Below are positions 57,633 through 64,000 of a stretch of DNA of 64,000 bases, piece by piece. Source of the DNA: Xylaria sp. FL1777 (taxonomy: Eukaryota > Ascomycota > Sordariomycetes > Xylariales > Xylariaceae). The notes beneath the pieces are model-generated. The model was given only the letters and a program-made list of their open reading frames with translations. It searched no databases and was not told the origin of the DNA. Position 1 is the stretch's first letter. Each line of letters starts with the position of its first letter. Both the position numbers and the translations under genes were made by a program. The stretch is from NCBI GenBank assembly GCA_022578965.1, contig MU400519.1, positions 434,001 through 498,000 on the forward strand, written 5' to 3'.

Positions 57633-59411
57633 GACCGAGCATCGAACTTTTCTCAGGGATACGGCGAGTCACGATTCACGACGGCTTTAGCACATGGAGG
57701 CGGGCGATGTTTCAGCACGACATATATTTAGCTTCGGCCAGACAGCCACCGAGGAACAGCGCGTCGATGCGGCTGGTACCGACAACCGACGGGCTGGAAG
57801 CCCTCGGATGAGGGGAAGCTGGCCCCGACATCTCCAATTCCCAATCCAGTGACGTTCAAGGCGTTGCACTCGGGCATTCAAGAATGCCCGCTAAACACGG
57901 CTCGGTAGGAGGCCAATATAATTGCCATGTGCCAATGCATGCATGACGGCGAAGGATATATCTGGGTAGCATCATACCTTGGTAGTAAATTGGAGTTGCG
58001 ATGAATGGGCCGTGTCTTGGATAGCCGCTTCGGAGATTAGTCTCAGGACATAGGTGGACTATCTAGTGAAAGCTGGGGAGTAAACTTCGTTTGTCAGACT
58101 CCGTCGACACAATTGTCAGAGAATTCGTTCGTTCATGTAAGCGGTGCAAGCAATATGGATGATTAGGATTTTATTTACGGCGGTTTCTGTATCTTCCTAC
58201 GCTACCTAAAACGACTGACACAGGTATGTTGGATAGTATCGTGGTTAAGCGCAGGTATATTAGCTGGCCGATGACTAAGAAGGCGTACCTCTGGGAGACG
58301 TAGGTTAGGTACTGTAGTGATTGATATTGCAGTGCTTGAGTGCTTGGGTAAGTACCTAACGCAAGCGATGCCACTACCTACCTACCTAAGGTAACCTCTA
58401 CTTATAGCTAGGTAGGTCTTTAGCTAAATTGTACCTGCCTAGCTACCCAGATAGGTAAATACTGAGTGCGTACATATTCCTATTAGATACCTGGGCAGGT
58501 ACTATCTAAACTAAGACAAGCTTCTACACTTACCTGATCAGTATACCTGTACCTCTTATCTTTTGTTGTTTTTTTCTGCTCTTCCAACCCGCATCTTTCT
58601 GTTACGCACGCAAAATTCTTTTTCCTCTTCCTCCCATCCTGGTGCTCCATCGCAACCGGCTTGTTCCAATTGTCGTCTCTACCAGGGAAAAAATAATTCG
58701 CCGGATCCCAGATTCAACCGCCTCGGCCATTCGAGTTCTTCCTCTTCCGCCTGCGCCGCCCCGACATCCAAGTCCACACCAGTCCACCATTCCTATTCCA
58801 TCACCACGGGACTTCCCATTTCCTTTCGTCTTTTTTTGCGATTGGGGGAACATCGTTTCGAGGTTCGTCACGCTTAGTCGCCAAACTCTCCTCTCGTGCC
58901 CTGCTTTCTTTCTAGCACATATCAGCTTTCGAATTTCAACTTTCAACTTTCTATCTGCTGCCACAATGTTGGCTTCTCATGCTCTCTGGCCTTGCAAGCC
59001 TCCGTCGTGTCTGGCTTTTGCTGCTGTTTTTGCTTCTAATTTCTGCGTCAATCCTGTATAGCGCGGGCGATGACTTGGCGTCTTGAGCATCGTCGACGTC
59101 TTCCGCGCTGCGTAATCCATAGTTATCTAATTCGTATCCAACTAGGAAGTTCATCTGACCGCCTCATTGGTCTGCCGCGCACTTTCGCGACTTCAATTGT
59201 GATTGATCTCCTGTGAACCCGCTCGATCCCCATCGTCTCTCTACATCGTCGCGTCCTTCCCAGCGTGCGCCGACATTGCGAAACCTGCCCCTGTATACCC
59301 AGATACTCCCATCTTTGACCACCCGATCTAATCTCGTCGTTTTGTCTTGCCCGGCGCTCGCATCACCTGACGCGCGCCCGGCCCAGCCAGCCAGGCATAG
59401 AGCCGCCCGTC
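57633..59411. promoter_or_regulatory. Intergenic region and long leader of the RGT1-like regulator
   Basis: A TACCTA/TAGGTA field covers about 58300-58555. It is followed by a long CT-rich stretch (58560-59400) typical of a 5' leader. Open frames within it are low-complexity by-products of the CT richness. No gene is supported in 57633-58300. Confidence 0.45.
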
Positions 59412-62259
59412 ATGCCTGGCATTGACTCCATAGAACACGAGACCAATAAGCCTGATGTTCACGATGATATTGTATTGCAACAATACCCTTCGCCTATAGC
59501 TGAGGCGCAAGATACCACCACCTCGTTCTACCCCAACGACCCCGCCGGCCACGAAGAACAACACCACACCGAACAGCCAACGCAATCACACGAACATGGG
59601 CCCGAACATGGGCCTGAACATGAACATGAAAATGGGCAAGGCCAAGGATCTGCACCGCCCCGCCCTGAATCTGAGAATCATGCCATCGCCAATATTGAGG
59701 AGCTACGAATAGCTGCGCAACTGAGTCAAGATCTCAGCCAAGACCTTGCCAACGGTATCACGACCATCCTTGATCAAACCAACCATCAGTCGCATCCGAA
59801 CGATGACGAAGCCGGTTTGCGCAATGGTATTGCGCAACACGAACCCCATCATCCACACCTTAAACCAGAACATCAACACCACGAACAGGAACAACAACGG
59901 CAGCAGCAGCAGCAGCAACAACAACAACAGCACGACGACGAGCTGGCACATGATCTTAAGAACCACAGCGACCAAGACACGTCACATGTTGAAGAGCCCA
60001 TGCCAACTAACGAGTCCTCCGTTGACCACACCGAAGAGCCACTACAGCAATCCCAGGAAAATTCTTCCCAACCCCCTTTCTTATCTAATGAGCAGCAATC
60101 ACTTCGACAGCAGCCACAATATCTCTCAGACCAACAGCAGCCACACCATGGCCAACAAGTCCACCAACAGTTTGTTCCCGACCAGCATTCATCGCAGTCC
60201 CATCCCAATCCTCATCCCTCGCAGCAGCAACGTCCTCTGCTCCAACCGCACGGAGCTCTGGACCACCTAGCCCAGCAGTACGCCGCCCACGCTCACCAAA
60301 CGGTTCAAGACAATATTCCCCCTAGAAAACGATCAAAAGTATCTCGTGCCTGTGATGAATGCCGTCGTAAAAAGGTCAAGTGCGATGCTGTATCCGAAAC
60401 CGGCGAGGAGCCATGTTCTAACTGTCGGAGGTCTTCAATTCGCTGCCTCTTCAGCAGAATACCCCAGAAGCGCGGTCCGAGTAAAGGTTATATCAAGGAG
60501 TTGGCCGATCGGATACATCACATTGAGGGAAAGTTAGCCAACGAGGGAAACCTTGATACGTTGACGGAACTCCTGGGAGGCGGCAGACGCGAATCCTCCG
60601 AGATTTTCTCACCATCTGCAGAACACGACGAGAATGGACGGAAGAGACCCTATTCCAGCATATCAGGCGCCGACTTTGGCACGCCCAATCCATCGCGGCA
60701 AGGAACTTGGAATTCGGAGCCGCGACCAATTCAGCCATATCAAACTCCGACAAACGGCCTCAAGGGAACGCCATATTCGGCGAACGGGTTGGCGCCGCGT
60801 CCTCTAGCCAAGCCAGATGTCGATACACCATCTCGAACAGCTGCCTCGCTGGATGAGATGCCCATCGACCTCAACCAATCTGTTCACGCAAAGGAATTGA
60901 TTAATGATGCCTTCGGAGTGTATCTTAGTGTTGTACATCCGTGTTTTCCGTTTCTTGCGGGAAGCAAACAGCGCGTTGAAGCCCAGTTGTCTCGATGTCC
61001 ATCCCTTCTTCAGGACGCCTTTATAGAAGCGTTCTATGGTACGATGCAGTCTTGTGTCTCGGCACCAGGTTTATATACGACCGGCGACATTGGCTCGGCC
61101 ACACGGGTTGTTGCTGAATGGGAATCTGACCCGTCGTCTCCTCGGAACTTACTGGCAAATCTTGTGCATCTTCAAACTCTAATATTGATGGCCATTGCAA
61201 CCGATAATTATGGTCCGCCATCCTTGAAGGGGGAACATGGTGGCCCCTCGAAAGCATCCATTTTAGGACGCGCTGTAGGATTAGCGTACTCTATGCGACT
61301 TCATCTAGCCAGCCTCGACGCCAGTTCCCAGGAGCCCCGGGATGGTGACTCGGACGAAAGCATCGCCATTCGCACCTGGTGGACTCTGGTCATGTTGGAT
61401 AGATGGAATGCCCTATCAACCGCAAGCCCCCTATTTATACCCAATGACAGCGTGGTCATACTCCCTGGGCTAGTTTCAGTACTTGGCGAGAATGTATATC
61501 ATCTTACTCGTAGGTAACATGTTCTTCTCAAATGGGATTGGGTACTGACTGCGCCTTTCTCTCTAAGGGTTGTCTAATATACTAGGTCATTTTGCCCCAG
61601 TTTCTCTCGCACCGCCCCAAGCGCTCTCGCCTGATTCTGGGGCCGTACCGATATTGAATTCCTTCTTCAATCTCGCCGTCGAACTTTTTCGGGAGGTTCT
61701 ACCAGCTAACATAACGCCATCCACACATCCTATACTCAATCTGGTGTATTGGCATAGTCGGCTCCTGTCCTATTTATTCCAGACAAATGCGAGATCTAAG
61801 GATGTCATTTGGGCGTGTAAGGAATCCGTGGGCCTCCTCCTGAACAACACGGCACTCCTTAGCCCTCTTAACCACCATTTTTTCTCCCTGACAAGTTTAT
61901 CACTCCTAGAGCTTGCCAGGCCAGAGAAGACGCGGGAGGAAGTAGTCCCTCTACTCAAAGATCTCCTAGAGCGGAACCTAGCGCCATCCACTTGGGATGG
62001 CATAATACGAGATCGTATCACGGAACGGCTCCGACCTTCAACGGCACAGTCTACCGCGGATCAGACCTTGCAGCACCTAGCAGAGATGGCCACGGCGTCA
62101 GGGGCAGACGCCAGGAAGCCAGAAAACGGCACTGAACCAGTGAAGTTGAGGACAAGCACGACTTATGCAGACCTCGGTTTCGACCCGAGACCTATTCTTC
62201 ACATAGGCTACCTAAATGTACTCGCCGGTGCTTCACTTGCCAGTGATCTGCTGGAGTGA
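59412..62259 (+). CDS. Zn2Cys6 transcription factor, RGT1-like
   Basis: Exons are 59412-61509 and 61568-62259. The 58-bp intron (GTAGGT...TCTAAG, CTGAC branch point) joins VYHLTR|LSNILGHFAP; 929 residues. The N-terminal 300 residues are Gln/His/Pro/Glu-rich with a Gln tract near residue 160. The zinc cluster starts at Cys314 (CDECRRKKVKC, 10-residue loop, CSNCRRSSIRC). It is preceded by the basic RKRSKVSRA and followed by QKRGPSKGYIKELADRIHHIEGKL, the linker/coiled-coil signature I associate with the RGT1 group of sugar-responsive regulators. The middle domain (about residues 495-690: AYSMRLHLAS, IRTWWTLVMLDRW) is the Fungal_trans type. It is a nuclear DNA-binding protein; a role in glucose-dependent transporter control is inferred from the linker only. 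Confidence 0.87.
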
Positions 62260-64000
62260 CCTGTCCTTGAGCTTTGAATGCCTGCGAAATCCCGAGAGCG
62301 ACACGATCACGTCACTTAGGAAAAGACCCACGTTGGTGCCCAGAGCCACTTGTGCCTATGTAATATGCCACAGATAACGTTTCATGTATAGATGACTGTA
62401 GAATAGTATCCGGAATTGGGGGGCTTGTCAGCGGGTGCTGGCATGGGATGCTCCCACGTGGATTTGAGAAGAATCATGGGTTGGGGATACCGTCTGTCAC
62501 GTCCCTATTCTTGTATCCCGAACGAGCGCCTGCGGACCCGAATATGTTACCATGAAAAATGAACCTTTTCGGTGGGCATGATATATCATGCTCAATCACT
62601 GAGACCGCAAAGTTAGGTCTTCACCGACCCGAGTGTCGATATCTTCGATGACGGGAGCGCAGAAAACCGTAAAAGCTAATAAAGCAAATCTTCTGTGTAC
62701 TTTTTGTTGCGTGACTCTGCTTATCGTAGCTGTTTTTGGAGATTTTGTTACACCACTCGCGTGAACCGAATTACGCATACGAACGATATCAGACCGGTCC
62801 CGCTGATAGACAGGGCAGGATCGAGAAACGACGCAACCAGGTGGATTCGCAATACAAGAGCTACAAGGCTTAACGTGGGCGTGAGATTGATAAGCTGTCT
62901 GTTCTGTCGCTCGGGAATAGATGGGGAATATCATGGTTATAACCCGCTAGCGACAAATCAGGTCATCCGACCGTTACATATAAGAGTCGGTCCGGAAACG
63001 AATAGTATACCTACCGACTAGGCTGGCCTAGTAAGTTGCCCTCCTGCTAGGTATGTGTATTTTTACAGTCATGAGCTGCATATGTATACTAGCATGGGCG
63101 TCAGCTTTCCCCGATGTATCCGACTTGTGGCTACCTACATGATGTTGATGAGTGAGCAATCAACCCACCACACTCGGCGCTATCTCTTTGCTTCAGCATT
63201 GAAACGAAGATTTTTTCTTTTATCTTTTGTGTTTATGTAAGTATTATAGCGAATAACCTCGGAAGAACGACCGGGGTACGGCCGGTTCTTTCGGTATGCT
63301 CCAGCCAGCTAGTATTGGTACTGTATGCCGTCATCAATAGCATACCTACATCTAAGTACCTATACTAGGTAAGGTACGTACTGTCCGGCAGTTAGTGATG
63401 CCGGGCAGAAGTACCTAGGTAATGTACTGTCGCATTGGTCGCCAAGTCTCCCGTGCGAATTTCTTCGCATCCAATCACAGCGTCCCTGATGCCCGAAAAG
63501 GGCAAGAAGGCAAGGGCCTCGGTTCGATGATAAAACTCGGGGTGTCTCTAGCTGTCGTAATTGTGTGTCCAGTATCAAGTATTCACTATGTAGGTACAAC
63601 TGCATATTTTGTCTTCCTTGTCCTTGGTAGAAGCCAGCAAGTGAAGCAGCGTTGCATCAGAAATATTGGCATGTAGTACCTATACTCATCGTGCCCGGCT
63701 GCCATTAATTGGATTGTGGCTCTTCTCTTGTCTTCACACACGTCTTTGTTGGGTTTTGCTTAGGTACTTGGTTATCTGAGATGATGTCCTATCTCGGGCG
63801 AGATCAGGGCTTCAAAAATTGATGTATACACAACAACCTGCTAGTCAAAGAAACAAAGAGCCCACTCCCTTTTACCGTTCTTTACTGGACATTTACGTTG
63901 AGAGGATTGAGATCATTTCAGTCTGGTAGATCTACCCATCAGCGACATTGCTGTTCAACCTTTAGGTGTCGCTTATCGTAAAAAAAAAAAAAAAAAAAAA
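62260..64000. other. 3' flank and gene-free right end
   Basis: No coding sequence is supported. TACCTA motifs recur at about 63340-63420. The window ends in an uninterrupted A run from 63980 to 64000, which may continue beyond the edge. Confidence 0.45.

Noticed and set aside
59703..60208. Antisense frames over the RGT1-like regulator
   Set aside because: Poly-Leu and poly-Cys shadows of the CAG/CAA tract.
1..64000. A secondary-metabolite cluster or CRISPR-like array
   Set aside because: There is no polyketide synthase, peptide synthetase, terpene cyclase or P450 signature. No regularly spaced repeats are present; the tracts seen are simple-sequence repeats.

Overview
The window is nuclear DNA from a filamentous ascomycete, most likely a Sordariomycete. 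Genes are split by short GT-AG introns (about 45-170 bp), often with CTRAY-type branch points. Gene families are typical of moulds: a fungal phytochrome, Zn2Cys6 regulators, a Crh cell-wall transglycosylase, HP1 and a TCO89-like protein. Intergenic DNA is full of TACCTA/TAGGTA motifs. I cannot name the species.

Layout: 1-410 (-) is the 5' end of a gene that leaves the window. 1019-2359 (+) is a conserved membrane-associated protein with a Gln tract. 2643-3937 (-) is an AMID/AIF-like oxidoreductase broken by a 20-bp tandem duplication. 8064-10403 (+) is a TamA/Dal81-like regulator. 11463-12549 (-) is a secreted GH16 enzyme. 15450-17507 (-) is TCO89-like (TORC1). 19724-21318 (+) is an MFS_5-type transporter, convergent with a class III sirtuin at 21465-22470 (-). 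26127-27354 (+) is a GPI-anchored Crh glucan-chitin transglycosylase. 30771-32968 (-) is a zinc-finger/coiled-coil protein. From about 34 to 42.3 kb lies an A+T-rich island with a protein-kinase relic, three near-identical intron-containing tRNA-Phe genes and unidentified coding-like debris. 42519-43755 (+) is HP1, and 45115-45273 (+) a 52-residue membrane protein. 46989-51694 (-) is a fungal phytochrome hybrid histidine kinase. 53378-55793 (-) is an 11-exon anion:cation-symporter-type MFS permease. 56927-57632 (+) is a SET-domain protein. 59412-62259 (+) is an RGT1-like Zn2Cys6 regulator.

No biosynthetic cluster or operon-like arrangement is visible. The genes are housekeeping and regulatory functions: nutrient signalling (TamA-like, TCO89-like, RGT1-like, two transporters), chromatin (HP1, SET, sirtuin), light sensing and wall remodelling. 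The most notable signals are two stop-free 90-bp introns whose retention would change the protein (a hydrophobic tail on the zinc-finger protein and a 30-residue insert in the phytochrome receiver domain), the duplication-frameshifted oxidoreductase, and the tRNA-Phe trio in the A+T-rich island. Splice models were derived by hand from the sequence and from family conservation. No database search was possible.
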